From Carya illinoinensis (lineage: Eukaryota; Streptophyta; Magnoliopsida; Fagales; Juglandaceae): a DNA stretch of 64,000 bases. The DNA lies in NCBI RefSeq assembly GCF_018687715.1, contig NC_056753.1, positions 27,839,445 to 27,903,444 on the forward strand, written 5' to 3'. Each line of letters starts with the position of its first letter. Within the stretch, counting starts at the first letter, position 1. The translations under genes were made by a program, and so were the position numbers. The notes beneath the pieces were generated by a model. It saw only the letters and a list, made by a program, of their open reading frames with translations, ran no database searches and had not been told where the DNA came from. Shown piece by piece: positions 11,180-24,115 of the stretch.

Positions 11180-12711
11180 AGGAAAAAATAATACAATTGG
11201 GGTTGGCAGGACTCGTCATCGTAATGATTATTCCTACTTTGGTTTTTATTCTTCCTTTATGGCCAAATAATAGGAAGACCTTGAACTTTCCTGCCTAGCT
11301 GTGTAACATTGGAACTTGAGTGATTCTGATTTTGATGTGTGGATCTTCCTTAAGGGTGTGATGATACGCAGACATCGCGGGGGGGTTTCTGTTTTCTATT
11401 TTATTTTTTAGGCCCTTTACCCAAGGAAATGACCAATTCTGAATGTAAAACAACATTTATTCTATTTTTCCTGCTGTTCCTTGCGTCAATGGGGTTGAGT
11501 CTGAAAACCTACAAAGATCATTTGGGGGAGAGCAATCATTCTCTTGAAGTTATTAGGTACTGAGGAGAAGATTTCAGTCTATAGGCCAGTGGAATCTGGT
11601 TTGCAGTCTGTTCTCTGATCTGACTGAACCAAAACATTCTCTCTTTCTAATAGAAGAAACTGAACCAAATAGTCTGTTATAGGCCAATGCAATCTTGTCT
11701 GGTTTGCCACTCAAGTACATTGTAACGCTAGTGGCCGTAGTATCTGCACAAAAGTGCAGAAAGACAATTATTTATAGTGCCAAAATCAGAAACCAGGCCT
11801 CATGGTGCCTCAACAATCAATGCGCTGAACCTCATCATACAGTTTGTGTTTTTTTTGGGGGGGGGGGTGGGGCTGGCATATCTTTGATCCGATTGCACTA
11901 TTCAGTATTTAGATAGCTGCTCGATTATCCACCAGAGTGCACTCAACGCCACAAAGTGGCAAGACTGATTTTAAAAGCTTTCAACATATTCCAACTTCTC
12001 TCGTCTCTTTTAGACTCCCACTTTTCCTTTCTCGGCCTGAAATATTTCAGACTCAAGTAAGGATTTTCTAGGATTGGAGTGAAGCCATAGAAACAAAATA
12101 AAAGCTTTACAGCTATTGGGGGAAACCCTTAAGGCCCAGTTGCTGTCTTTTTGCAAGACATGGAATGGAAACCAGCAAGAATGTACGGGAAACAGATGAA
12201 AGCTGAAAGAGGCCCTCATGTCTCCCTTCAACTCATGAGAACTTTGGTACCCAGTAGAATACAGTTGTCTCTCCAATCAATTAAAAGAATGTAATTATTT
12301 AAAGAAAAAGTAGCATCTCATTTCATCAATAGGCTGTCGTCTGGAGTCAAAATTTTCATGATTGCATAATCTTAAGAACCAAGACTGCCATCTCTCTCTC
12401 TCTATCTCTCTCTCTTCATATCAGTATTTCATAAACCTTACCAAAGTGATAGCAGATAGCATCGGACCTTTATCCAAAAACGAAAGAGAACAAAAATAAT
12501 AAAGAAAGGAAAACCACAAACTAAAAACAAAAAAAGAAAAAGAAACGGAATATAAGTTATGACTTTTTGAATGTTTTTCACTATCAAACTTACTGGAATT
12601 AAAGAGTCTTCAACTCTAACTAAGGGGTAGAAGGTTTAATTTCCACGTTTCCTTTACATTCCAAGTAAAGATTGAAGATTTGTTGGTTGGTGGTCGGCTA
12701 TTATCTTATAC

Positions 12712-12780
<69 letters not shown>

Positions 12781-13965
12781 TAGGCCTTCCTTTGAAGTAA
12801 ACAAAAAACACAAGTGAAATGTTGAGAACGAGGTCGAGCAAAAAGGCTGAGGATAGCATGTCATTGATTTTGTTGTCTTATATGAGTAACCTTACTGAAT
12901 TTCAGATCTACACAATCAAAATGAAAACGAATCCTAATTCTAATTGCTCAGCCAGCTCACCACCTTGTAATTTAAATCAATCTAGAAATATACAGTCAGA
13001 CATAATTATGGTGTACAGAGCCATCATCCTATACATTGATTATGCTTTGTATTATCATTGCTAATAAAATTATGGCAATTAAGCTGAGACTGTTCATTCT
13101 TGTAAGTTGTAATGTACGAGTTAGACAGCAGCAGCTATGATGCCATGAATGCAAAACTCAGCACCATCACAGCTGATGAACAGTCCTAGATGTGGTAGCC
13201 TTTTTATCTTTTGGTAATATTTCAATGTCTGTACGTGAAGAAGTGTAAAACCAGCTATGGCAATGATAATTACAAAACTCTGCTACTTCGAAGGTTTAGC
13301 ATAATTTGAACAGGTTGATTCAGCCGTGAAGTAATTGAAAAAAATGAAATTCTGTCAAATCAGAACCAAAAGAACACTTCCAAAACACTGCTGGAGCATC
13401 ACATTTAGAAAACATGGCTAACCAACACAACCACAAAATTTTTAGAAATCTAAAACCACCCAAGTTTTCTTTTCAACTTTGTAAAAACTGAGACCGCTAG
13501 ATTGCAGCAGACTCAACACTCTAGATATAAGTACTCCCATATTTACAATACTGTGAAGCAGCATTCAGCCAAGTTGGCAGGACTGTATGGTAGCACTATA
13601 TTAAGAGACTTTAAAAACTAGAATCAAAATTACCTACAAGGACAAAAAAACAGCAACAACCAGAGACTGGTTGAGTATAACAAAAAGGAGCAATATAAAA
13701 ACCAGTGGAAGAACAATCTCAGCAGGACACTCTGTCTCATGAACTTTTCTACTTTCCTTTGTTTTCAATCTGTGGGTTCTCTTCATGTACTCAATTTGAG
13801 AATGATTAGATCAGTGGCATTATATGGGCTTGCTTCTTTGTTTCTCATTCCTTTCTTGAAATCTTGGAGCTGGAAATATATGTGTTAGCTAGAATTGAAA
13901 AAGTAGGGGAAACAAAATCAATTCAAATATTTGACCGCCAGACATTAGAATTATAGTTGTAAATT
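11180..13965. other. Intergenic region and 3' flank of the Aux/IAA gene
   Basis: No gene is recognised between the IIL1 3' UTR and the Aux/IAA stop. It contains G-runs near 11385 and 11865, a short CT tract near 12395, a long GA microsatellite (12714-12777) and, next to 13965, probably the Aux/IAA 3' UTR. Small open frames here look like chance. Confidence 0.6.
12714..12777. repeat. (GA)n microsatellite
   Basis: About 32 uninterrupted GA units. Likely length-variable between individuals. Confidence 0.95.
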
Positions 13966-15750
13966 TCAAATACCAAGTCCATTAGCCTCAGAGGTTGTCA
14001 TGATTCGAAGCCGTCTCACAGAGCCAAGAAACATCCTGAAATTGCAGTACAAAATAACATAAACACTGGGAGCAGCACAAAAAAAGGAGATACGTATATA
14101 CTTATCGTGGCAAATGGCAATTTAATCTTTTTGGTCCTTCAAGATTGCTACAACTCATGAGTCGTAACTTATGACACCCTCAACCAGACCACCTAGGAAT
14201 ATGGTCCACCAATGGCTAGGACCATTAATATTGGCAAGGCTCACTTCAACTTTATGTATACCCATTTTCCCCTTTCCACAACTCCTATTTTATTTATTAA
14301 TGTATTTTTTCCGTTTTTAAGTTGTAATGTTAAACGATTGAGCATACCCCCATGGAACATCTCCCACAAGCATCCAGTCTCCATCTTTATCTTCGTAAGT
14401 GAGCACAAATTCAGATGAACCATCCAAAAGCTTAGAGGATTTTGTCACCCGTTGCTTCTCTCCACCTGACGCAAGACAAATAATGACCATATGCACTATC
14501 AGCGTCAATCAACCTTTCGCTGATCCATACATGCAGAAAAAAATGTGCATTATTAACAGGCAGAAATATTTGCTACTCGTACTGGACCTTTTGTTTCCCC
14601 TTTCACTGACCCAACCTCTTATCTGAGTACAAGGTCATTGGGTAAACATTGACTGTCTTAGGCCTACCTCAACTGGGGTATTCAGTTTTGGTCGCATATA
14701 ATTCAAGTTTCTATTGAAACTTAGGAACAAAAGTGGACAAGACAAGCAGACAGTGGGTCTTACAAAATTTATAGTTGTCCGAGCAAATTTTTTCACTTTA
14801 TATGTCTATGTGCTTACTTTGAAGATCGTTTTAGAAAATCAATCCAATTTCAACATCCCGGATCAAGACACGAGGGAAAGAGAACTAACCCATGGATTTG
14901 ACAGTTGTGGTGGACCTAATGAACATGTCTTCCAGCATTTCGGCCAAAGTCGCATAGCAAGAATGAGCATTCAAATCAACCTTTCTTCCTATCGGAACTC
15001 CATCCATATTCACCTTCACAAATCCAAGATGACATTTTTCTTTAGCAGTATTTTCAGTATTTGCATAATTTTTTTTTTTTGAAGAATCGTTGGATTCATC
15101 TTTCTCTCCAATTTGCTTGTCTTCTTCACCTCTTTGACTCTTTGTCTGATTTACCAAGCTGTTCATCCTGTAAGCCCTTATGGGTGGCCATCCCACAACC
15201 TGACTGCTTTCACAAAGCAAATCACAACAAAGGAATGATAAAATTAATGATTAAGGAACAGATTGACGAACAGAAACAAAGATCAGTAATAACCATTTTC
15301 TCATAATAACCAGGCAATTGCTTGAACAAAATGGAATGCTTGGAATTTGATAAGAAAAGCACTCATAAGAAAAATAAATTAATAAAAAATAGAAGCCTAT
15401 TATTCGTAGCATCGTCTACACAGTTGAATAACTTAAGATAAAAAATAAAGAAATGTGATCACTGTAACAAAGTATATACAAGAAACAAAAGTACAAGGGA
15501 CATGCATTCTAGATAAGAAATATAAGCCCCCTGTCTCACTATAGATTAAAGAAGGCATGGCCCATTAAGAGATTATGAAGGAAACAATATAAACAGACGT
15601 AAGACATAGAGCTAATGAGGAAAATTTCAGGCAGATGACACGTAAAGAAACCGTTACACGGAAAAAGTTTTCGCTCTACAACATGAGAAACAACACAAGG
15701 ATCTTTTAGAGCTGCCGATCAACTTCAAATACAGCTATGACAATTTTTTT

Positions 15751-15781
<31 letters not shown>

Positions 15782-16350
15782 GGGTTGTTTAGATCATGCT
15801 TGCAAATTACTTGTGACCCCAGATAAAGATGGTCTAACACATCCGCTCGTCTGACTGACTGCAAGGTCTTTATTTTCTGGAATTGGACCTTTGATGAATT
15901 GTCTCTCTCAAGGGGAGATTGAGAGAGACAGAGACAGAAAAAGAACTTTGATGAATTTTCTAACCTGGCACTAGGAGGAGATCCACCTTCTTGTGAAACA
16001 GAGTCAGCAGCTCTTTTAGTTCCAGTCACAGCAGTTGCCCTGTCTGCGAACCGAGAAAGAACTGAGGAACCATGAGAGACCACTGAAGGAAAGTCTTTGG
16101 CTGTCAAGATTCGACCACGCTCTCCCCATGTACAAGGTTTACCCTTTACAGCAGCAGCAGCACCACCACCTAGGCTCAGACCAAGACCCAGCTCTAGTTC
16201 AGCCTCAACCGGGGGGTATGAGGATGCCTCAGAAGACAGGCCCACGAAGTCTTGCTCCACCACCTCCATCTTTGACACAGTAGATTCATTAGTGGAAACC
16301 CCAGAAGAACCACCACCACCACCACCTAGTAAACCAAGAGTAACATCCAT
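13966..16350 (-). CDS. Aux/IAA auxin-response repressor, IAA10-13 group (IAA11/IAA13-like)
   Basis: Nuclear repressor of ARF transcription factors, degraded through TIR1/AFB when auxin binds. Exons on the minus strand are 16350-15965, 15203-14890, 14465-14348 and 14035-13966. Phases 2, 1 and 2 join cleanly, giving 295 residues. Domain I EAR motif LELGLGLSL is at 52-60; degron VGWPPIR at 132-138; domain [19 protein letters not shown] from 191; domain [22 protein letters not shown] then [18 protein letters not shown], ending [21 protein letters not shown] after the EAR motif resembles IAA12/13, while [11 protein letters not shown] and the C-terminus resemble IAA11, so I do not name a single orthologue. 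The start at 16350 is chosen because [11 protein letters not shown] begins the conserved-looking part. An in-frame ATG at 16593 would add 81 residues of Pro/Leu-rich sequence that reads like 5' UTR. Confidence 0.93.
15744..15784. repeat. T-run followed by 24-bp G-run
   Basis: T17 at 15744-15760 then G24 at 15761-15784, in intron 1 of the Aux/IAA gene. Length is unreliable in most sequencing methods. Confidence 0.9.
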
Positions 16351-17954
16351 GAGAGCAAGATATTGAGTCAAATTTCTAGCAGAGTCGAAGAAAAGTTTAA
16401 AGAATGAATGCAAAGATTTGGAGTAATGAGGGGGTGAAAGGAGAGTATAGGGCAGCAAAAGGCACGCAAAGAGAGAAGGGAAGGGAGGGGTAGGTTGAAG
16501 AGAGGTGGTGGAGGGGGTGATGGTGCTGGGGCCCGGGTGTCCGGTAGTGCGCCTTGCACTCTCACCACCCCAAACCTCAAATTTTCTTGACATGATTCAT
16601 TTCTCTTTAAGAATCTGATTTTCTATGTTGGTATAGTGCAGAGAAAGATATAGTTTAGGAAAAAAGGCTAATAGTTTTTTAGAGAGGGAGAGGGGGAATA
16701 CTCACAGTATGGGCATATAAGCATATGCAATTTGGTTCTTGAAATTCCAATTAAACAATATCCGTATCCATTGTTTTTGGCCATCTGTGTGGCATATAGT
16801 TCTTTATACAGAGAAGAAATTTGTCGTTAAAAATAGTCTCGATCTGGTATGATAAAGGTTGGAATTGATGAGTATTTCTATTATGATGTTTGCAAATTTT
16901 ATTTTTTTAGGCCTTTGTATATGATTGCTAATGATGTTAGGAGTTAGGAGTTCTTGGGTCTTTTGACCTGGACATGTGGGGAACTACCGTCCACACTGTA
17001 TTTTTTTGTGTTTCGAGCACATCAACTATGTATTTACTAGAAAAGCAGGTAAGGCCTTGTCATCAAAAAGAAAATTTAAGACCGTTTCTTTGTAGATTTC
17101 TCTTTGAACTGAGCAAATTTCCTCGAGAAAAATGCTGCTTAAGGAAAGTGAAAATGGAAAACGTGATTACGGAAGATAACAAAATCTAATCATTCTGTGG
17201 TTAATTTCACAACCATGCCAAAACCCAAGCAATAAGAGGTTGTATCTTACTTTTTTAAAGCTATTTATACATCTTCCTTAACCTAAAGGAGCAAGCATTG
17301 CAGACTTAAACAAGATTTGTAGTGATCAGTACCCAAACCCAGATATAGAATACCTATTCATTTAATCTGAGTTTAGGTGTCGCTTAGTATAAAAGAGCAT
17401 TAGGTTAAAGTCTAAAGGTCGAGTCTTTTTACATGCAAAAGCAATATTATTCTTATAATCTTTACTTCTCAATGCATGCTCCTTTCTCTCTTTCTATGCG
17501 CTGTCTACTACTTAGACGACAAACGGCGTCAAAACTTGTTTTAGAAAGTTGAGACCTAAAAAGATCAGATGCAATAATATTGGCAGTGGACATGAGTGGG
17601 CCTGCAGCCACTAAAGGTGAGAAATTTTCAAGAGGAAAACATCTTCATTATTAATTATTCACAAAACCGCATTTATCATTCATTACTAATTATTCTTCCT
17701 GCAGGGACCACATCGATCTAAACAAGTTTTCTAGTACAGATGCATGCATATATGGTCGGTCTGTTCATTAATTGATTGTTTGGGAAAGAGAGGAAGAGAT
17801 CAGTATTACTTAATTCAACACAAAAAATTAGCAATATTGGAGATGATCAACTTGGATATATATATAGTTCAATAAAGAGAAAATACAATATTAATGCAGC
17901 TTGTAGAATATATATACACACACTATCTAAAAATCTTATGCGGGAAACAAAATA
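16351..17954. promoter_or_regulatory. Upstream region of the Aux/IAA gene
   Basis: The 5' UTR and promoter of the divergent minus-strand Aux/IAA gene should lie in the first part (16351-17000). A GAGA-type tract (16684-16698) is present. I could not define a TATA box or auxin-response elements with confidence, and no gene is recognised. Confidence 0.4.
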
Positions 17955-18290
17955 TTGTTTTAGACTGCGTTTAAATGTTGAGCTGAGTTGAATTCAATTC
18001 TTTATAAATAATAGTGAGTTAAGATGGTGAAGTGAGTTTTGTGGGACACATATAAGATGAGTTTAAATGTGTTTAGATGTTAAAATGAGTTTAGTACTAT
18101 TTATGAAAAGTTGAAATAGATTGTGTGTCATATATGTAAAGAGGTGTTGAGTTGAAAAAGATTGTGGGTTTCACGTATAAAAAGATTTTGAATTGAGATA
18201 AATTTAGTAATTTAAAAATTGTGTATTTAAATATTAAACTCAACTTAAAATTAGACTAAACTGAATTAATTTTAATACATTCCAACAACA
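17955..18290 (+). mobile_element. MITE-like element, family B, copy 1
   Basis: Starts near 'gactgcgtttaaatgttgag' and holds a run of gagtt/atga words (ttataaataatagtgagtt, gtttagatgttaaaatgag). The reverse complement of 32205-32478 matches it along most of its length with substitutions and small indels. No coding capacity, so a short non-autonomous DNA element is likely. Confidence 0.65.
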
Positions 18291-19857
18291 TACCGAACTA
18301 GCATGAGGGTACATGATGTGTTTATTTCTTCTAAAATGGAACTGTCCGATTTGATGAGGCAGTTTTTTCGTAATTAATGATTCATACATAGCGCCTTAAT
18401 TAAACCATGCCATGGTTTGCTAGACATTATTAATTGGCCGGTCTCATATATTCACACAGTGTTCAGAGGATGTCTTCATAATTCCGATAATTACCTGGAT
18501 CAGTGGAAACATTCCGTACATATTGCATGCCATTAATTATAATAATATATGAATGCCCAGCCGGGTTATGATCAAGTACGTTGTGGATCAATACAATTAA
18601 ACTGCACATGCATCTTGTACGTTTTGCAAAGTACATGATCATCTCACTACATGAAGGCTGAAGCTGATATATCGTATGCTTTTTGCGGCGATAAGAAGTG
18701 TGACCTATTTCTTGCATTAGAATGTTTTTGCATGCATGCTGGCCCATTGGGGGGAATATGGTTATAAGTCTCTGCTATATATGAACTAATTCTCTCTTCC
18801 ACTAGTACTTTTTTTTTTTTTTTTTCTCAATAAAAGGGATAGTACGGACGATTAATGTAACAACTTTTTCTGTGCGTTACTATATGAGTTTTTTTTTTTT
18901 TATTATTATAGAATGTCTGGTTTGAACTATAGATAATACTCAAATGGTAAGTTCGTCACCATAGTACCTTCAAAGTATCTAACTGATTCAAAACTCATCT
19001 CATGATCCAAAAGTCAAATTTTACTATCACAAGTACTGATTTTAACTTATGTCTTGACTTAAACTCCTGACTTCGAAACCATATATTCTTACTAGACTAC
19101 CACCTTGGTGGTCCTCCACTACTACTTCATTCGCAATATATACATATATATATATATATATATAAGAGAATATATACTTCAATTACGTACATGCAGATCG
19201 ATCACAACATTATTAATATTCCAACGATCGAGAAATATCACTTTATTGACTAATTATTGCAGGTTGCACTACAAATTAAGAATCTGATCTACATCTTTTA
19301 TATATGGATGATATATCTCAAAGTACGTACTACAATATTTCTCCCACAATAGCAATCACACGCATACATGATATACATATATAATGGAATCTTTTCAGAT
19401 CAAGATAACGTTTTAACTTTAGAATTAACTATACATATATTGTTTTGGCTTATTATTAAGTTCTAAAAGATGTTCGATTGTTGTGTTGATATGTATTGAT
19501 ATCACATCATGCAGTACTACTTTCTGTACGGCGATCGATGCCTCTTCACGCGCAAGCATATATACTTTGCGACGTACCCTACGTGTTCGATCCTAGTCAT
19601 GATCCTAATTGTCATCACTATTTTTATTTTTTATTTTTTAGCAAAAGCTTGAATATTCAAGCTGTATTGTTTATCATAAATTGTCTATATATGTGGACTA
19701 CGTACTAAAATGAATTCCAGATTGTGTTTGCCAAACTCTTTCTTGATAAGTGAATATTGTTTATATAAAGGATCCAACTTAAGCTTTGATATTATATCAT
19801 TCCATAATTTATATTATTATGTATATTTCATAAAGTATTTTTGTGAGGGAAATGTTT
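18291..19857. other. AT-rich intergenic sequence
   Basis: No gene recognised. Contains T-runs near 18810 and 18890 and a (TA)n tract at about 19141-19163. Confidence 0.6.
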
Positions 19858-20030
19858 TAGCCATAAAATTATTTTATAAAATTAAATTTACAAATTAATT
19901 TAATGTGATATGTCACATTATAAAATTATATTTATTATAAAATATTAAATCTAACTGACCTTATGAAATTACATTAATTTATAAATTTATTTTTATATAA
20001 TTTTTTTTATATACGTAACAGTTAATAAGT
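19858..20030. mobile_element. MITE-like element, family A, copy 1
   Basis: Aligns by eye with 32872-33060: ttag-cataaa, a stretch of ttacaaa.t.at, ttataaaattatatttattata and atctaa in the same order. Self-complementary ends and no coding sequence. The most diverged of the four copies. Confidence 0.55.
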
Positions 20031-20217
20031 CCTCAATCCTAATTACCAGCTAAATGATAAAAAAGAGACCTGTTGTATTGTTGGGCTGTTATTGGGATTT
20101 TCATTTGTGGATTGGTATAGGTCTTGGGCCCATAAGGGTATGGGTCAACCCATTTACAGATTAATGAAATTTAGATTAATGAAGAGATCAAATGACAATT
20201 GGCCCGTTAAGTTGAGT

Positions 20218-20602
20218 TTCTTAAGCCTTGTTTGTGTAGGATTGTATTCTAAGATATTTTTAGATATTTTATTTTTAGGTATTTTATTCTTAAATATCAT
20301 TTAAATGTAAAATAATTTTTAATTTTAAATCTTTATTTTTTCATCTGATAAACGTAAAACTCAATACAACTTTTTCAAATAAAAAAAAAACACAACATTT
20401 TTAAATTTCAAAATAAAAATTATATTAAAAAATTATATTCAAATACTTTTTTAATTTTTATAATATTTTTATTCAATTTTTTTTTTCTTCCAAAACTCAA
20501 TAAAATATTTTACCTCAAATCATTTTATTAGTATTCAAAAACTATAATTACCATTTACAAAATATTGTGGGATATTCTAGACGTCCAAACCATCGCTTAG
20601 TC
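20218..20602. mobile_element. MITE-like foldback, family C
   Basis: Left end ttaagccttgtttg and right end caaaccatcgcttag are imperfect inverted repeats around very AT-rich, non-coding DNA. Direct duplications at the ends are not clear. Confidence 0.45.
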
Positions 20603-21233
20603 TATTGAAAATTCAAAATATAAGGAATACATGGTAGTAGTAGTACTACTAGTATATATATATCCTCTATGCACAGACTAATAATTTCAAACATACATGC
20701 GTTTAACATAAAAGAGTACTTCTATATGCAAGCACACGGCGCACCAATATGCGGACAAAAGATGACATGGCAAGTTAAAATAAGGAAAAAAAAAAGATGG
20801 AAAACAAGAAAAAGAGGGAAATACGAAAGTTGCTTCCTTCAGAAGCTTTCATCGTTTCATTCATCCTGTCTAGTTCCTGCGAGAGCTTCCCCGACCACCC
20901 ACGTACATTTTCCGGTGAATCTTCTCCACCATTTTCAGTGTGGCGACCAACCCTCTCATAAGTTAATTTTATTTTTATCTACCTCTCACTTTCTCTATTT
21001 TGATCCTCAAGTGGTCTCTGTTTCGGTCCATTTTATACCATTAGAATACATGGTAGTCTCAGAAGGAGAATCTCATGTAGCATTCGAGTTTCACATGTAA
21101 AAATGTGTTTCCCGAAAAGGTATTTTTAGTTTTCTTGTTTATTTGAAAATAAGCATGTAACTCTTCACCATTTTTTTTACTCTTGTTTAACAAGGTGGTG
21201 TTTTCCTTTACCTTACAAAGTGTTATTTATTTT
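20603..21233. other. Possible broken 5' exon, otherwise unassigned
   Basis: A 143-residue plus-strand open frame (20669-21100) has no family signature. Its last part, from the ATG at 21051 (MVVSEGESHVAFEFHM), follows CT-rich leader-like DNA and could be the start of a gene cut off by the LTR inserted at 21234. No downstream exon was found. Confidence 0.25.
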
Positions 21234-22573
21234 TGTTGCCCAGATGACTAACACAAGAGGGGGGGTGAATTGAGTTGTATTAAAAAAAATAACAATTATA
21301 AATCAAATATATAATATAAAATATAAACAAAATATGAAATAACAATAAATATAAAGAGTAAGGGTAAGAGAGAAGCAAACTCAGTATGTTAACGAGGTTC
21401 AGCCCCACTGCCTACGTCCTCGCCTCAAGCTACCCCTTGAGGATTCCCAAATTCACTATTCAACCTCCTTCAGGTGGAGATAGAAACCTATTACACCTTT
21501 GAACAACACCGCTATAAAGGATCCGTGTAGAACACCCTCTACACTTGCAATCACCTTACACGTGGTGATTCAACTATTCCCCGTGTAGAATACTTTCTAC
21601 ACACACAAGGGTTATACACACCCTTTTTCTGATACAAAAGCTGATAGTGGGTAGGTTATCAGAAAACACTTCTCAACGAGTGAAATAAGAACAATACAGC
21701 GCAAGCTATATCTCTCAAAATGAACAAGGATTAAGGCTCAATGTTTAGAGAAGAGAGAATGAAAGCTTTGAATGAATGTTGTATGCTCTTGGTGTTGTAA
21801 ATGTGAAGCTCTCAAATGATCTATTTATAGGCATATGAGACTTCATATTCAAATTTAAAAAGATTCACATGTCAAAGACAACATCATTCACTTTTTCAAA
21901 AAATTCAAATAAAAGGTTCTTCTTTTTCAATTGTCAAAGACAACATCATTCACTTTTTCAAAGAATTCAAATAAAAGGTTCTTCTTTCTCAATTGTCAAA
22001 GACAACATCATTCACTTTTTCAAAAAAATCAAACCTAATCTTTTACTTTTGGCATATGACAAAATGAGCACACTTTCATTTTCAAAAAATTCAAACCTAA
22101 TCTTTTACTTTTTGTATAAGTCTAAAAAAGCATCAATCACTTTTGAAAATATTCAAATAAAACATGCACATGTGAAAGATGACAATCAATCATCTTTAAT
22201 ATTTTCAAAGTTCAACCCTTTAATCAAGGCATGCACATGCAAAAGATGACAATCAATCATCTTTCAAAATTTTCAAATTTAATTTTCAAAAATATTCATG
22301 CACATGTGGAAAATGTATTTTAATGCTTTATGATAAAATATTAATTTTGAGCATTAATCCTAATTTCGAATTTTGAAGAGATTTACAACATTACTCTATA
22401 ATTTTAATGTGAACTTGTTCCCTTCTTGCGCATGCTTGTTTCCTTGATGTGCTTGACTCCATTGTGTAGACAACTTGAGCTTGAGACTTCTTTATTCTTT
22501 GAATTCATTTGTTATCATCAAAATCCATGTGTAGATTTATAATCACATGAAACTTGAAACCTTGAGTTCAACA
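21234..22573. mobile_element. Solo LTR (1340 bp) with perfect 5-bp target duplication
   Basis: Begins TGTTGCCC and ends TTCAACA (TGTTG...CAACA inversion). It is flanked by atttt at 21229-21233 and 22574-22578. The first part reads 'aagagggggggtgaattgag', followed by a conserved-looking GC-rich block (cgaggttcagccccactgcc). No internal domain or partner LTR is present. It ends directly against the truncated hAT element. Confidence 0.88.
21870..22025. repeat. 62-bp tandem repeat, about 2.5 units, inside the solo LTR
   Basis: The word tgtcaaagacaacatcattc starts at 21870, 21932 and 21994, a 62-bp period with few mismatches. Further degraded relatives (acatgc..aaagatgacaatca) follow to about 22280. 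Confidence 0.9.
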
Positions 22574-22734
22574 ATTTTGGTTTACAACCAGACATAGTAT
22601 ACATAGCTGCTGATCGAGGAAACCAGCAGAAGAAGGGGGGGTTGAGGCTGCATTAGTTGGTTTCCTGAAAACAGGGGAGATTGAGGCCAGAGTGAGGGTT
22701 GGAGGCTTGTTGGAATAGAAGGTAATTTTTCCTA

Positions 22735-24115
22735 ACTTGGGATTTCAGGGTGAGACGGTTGGGAGGGCCTTGGAGGCCGCTATAAAGGAGTGGGGGTTGA
22801 CACGCGTTGTGACATGCACAGTTGATAATGCATCATCCAACGATACCGCATTGAGATATCTTAAGACCTTTCTTAGAGAGGCAAATAAGACAATCTTGGG
22901 TGGTCAGTATTTGCATGTAAGGTGTGCGGCACATATTCTTAATCTTATTGTCGGTGACGGTATGAAAAATCTTGATGACTCTATTGCTCAGGTCAGGACT
23001 GTTGTGAAATGGGTGAGATCTTCTCCTGCTAGATTGGAGAAATTCAAGGTTACTGCGCGGTCTGCGGGAATAACATCAAAGAAGGGGCTTTGTACTGATT
23101 TGGCTATGCGATGGAACTCAACATTTTTTATGTTAGAGGCAGCCCAGGAGTATAAGTTGGCATTTGCCTTATTGGGTGAGGAAGACATCCAATATGTAAA
23201 ATATTTTGAAGATCAACCAGGATTGGGGAAGCCGATGACTTAGGACTGGGATGTTGTATCCACTTTCGTAGATTTTTTAAGGCTTTTCTACGAGATTACG
23301 ACGATTTTATCTGGTTCTTTGTATCCTACATCTCATCATTTCTGTCAACAAATATGTAAGGTAAAAGAAGAATTAGATGAGATTATTGAAAGCGGTCACA
23401 CTAGATTGCGGGAGATGGCATTATTGATGAGGCGAAGTACGACAAATATTGGGGGGGAAATTTCGATATGGCTAATATGTTATTATATGTAGCTGTTGCC
23501 ATTGACCCCCGGTTTAAGATGGATGGCATGGTATATGGATTGGGTATTGCCTATGGGTAAGTATGGGCGGAGCATATTGCATCAAGGGTTAGGGAAACCC
23601 TTGATAGATTATTTGATGAGTTTACCATCTTGCGGGGTGATAATATTACGGCACCTACTGCTATCCCCCCACCAGTTCCAGATGCTAGGGGTGAGAAAAA
23701 ACGTAGAATGGACTGGGGTGATAGGATGGAAGGGAACCCATTCACGAGGAGTACTACAGAGGCTAAGTCAGAGATAGACAGATACTTTGGTCTAGATCTT
23801 GAACCATATGTACGAGACTTTGATATCCTGACTTGGTGGAAGATACATGCCCCCAAGTATCCCGTCCTTGCACAAATAGCCCGCAGTATTTTGGTCATCC
23901 CTATTAGTACCGTAGTATTGGAGTTGGCCTTTAGCACTGGAGGGCGCGTATTGGATCCATTTCAGAGCTCATTAGATCCTAACACTGTTGAGTCTTTGAT
24001 TTGCACCTCAAATTGGATCACAGGGAGTTCAATTCATGTTTCAGATGTTATTGATTATGATCATGTCAACGCCGACGATGAGGGTGATGGTGCACTTAGA
24101 TCTGGTAATTACCTA
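22735..24115 (+). pseudogene. hAT-superfamily transposase pseudogene (BED/RNase H-like, DAYSLEEPER type)
   Basis: The C-terminal two thirds of a hAT transposase. An acceptor-like ttggg-atttcag precedes GETVGRALEAAIKEWGL; then CTVDNASSND with the catalytic-region Asp, HVRCAAHILNLIVGDG and CTDLAMRWNSTFFML. After a stop (TAG at 23240) the frame continues DWDVVSTFVDFLRLF. A frameshift near 23435 leads into AKYDKYWGGNFDMANMLLYV and AVAIDPRFKMDGM, a second stop lies near 23555, and then the hATC dimerisation region follows (KYPVLAQIARSILVIPISTV, then LELAFSTGGRVLD and SSLDPNTVESLIC). The N-terminal BED finger is missing; the solo LTR abuts the left side. It cannot make an intact transposase. Confidence 0.9.

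Noticed and set aside
20669..21100. 143-residue open frame as a gene
   Set aside because: Basic, compositionally odd, no domain and no downstream exon; kept only as a low-confidence possible broken 5' exon.
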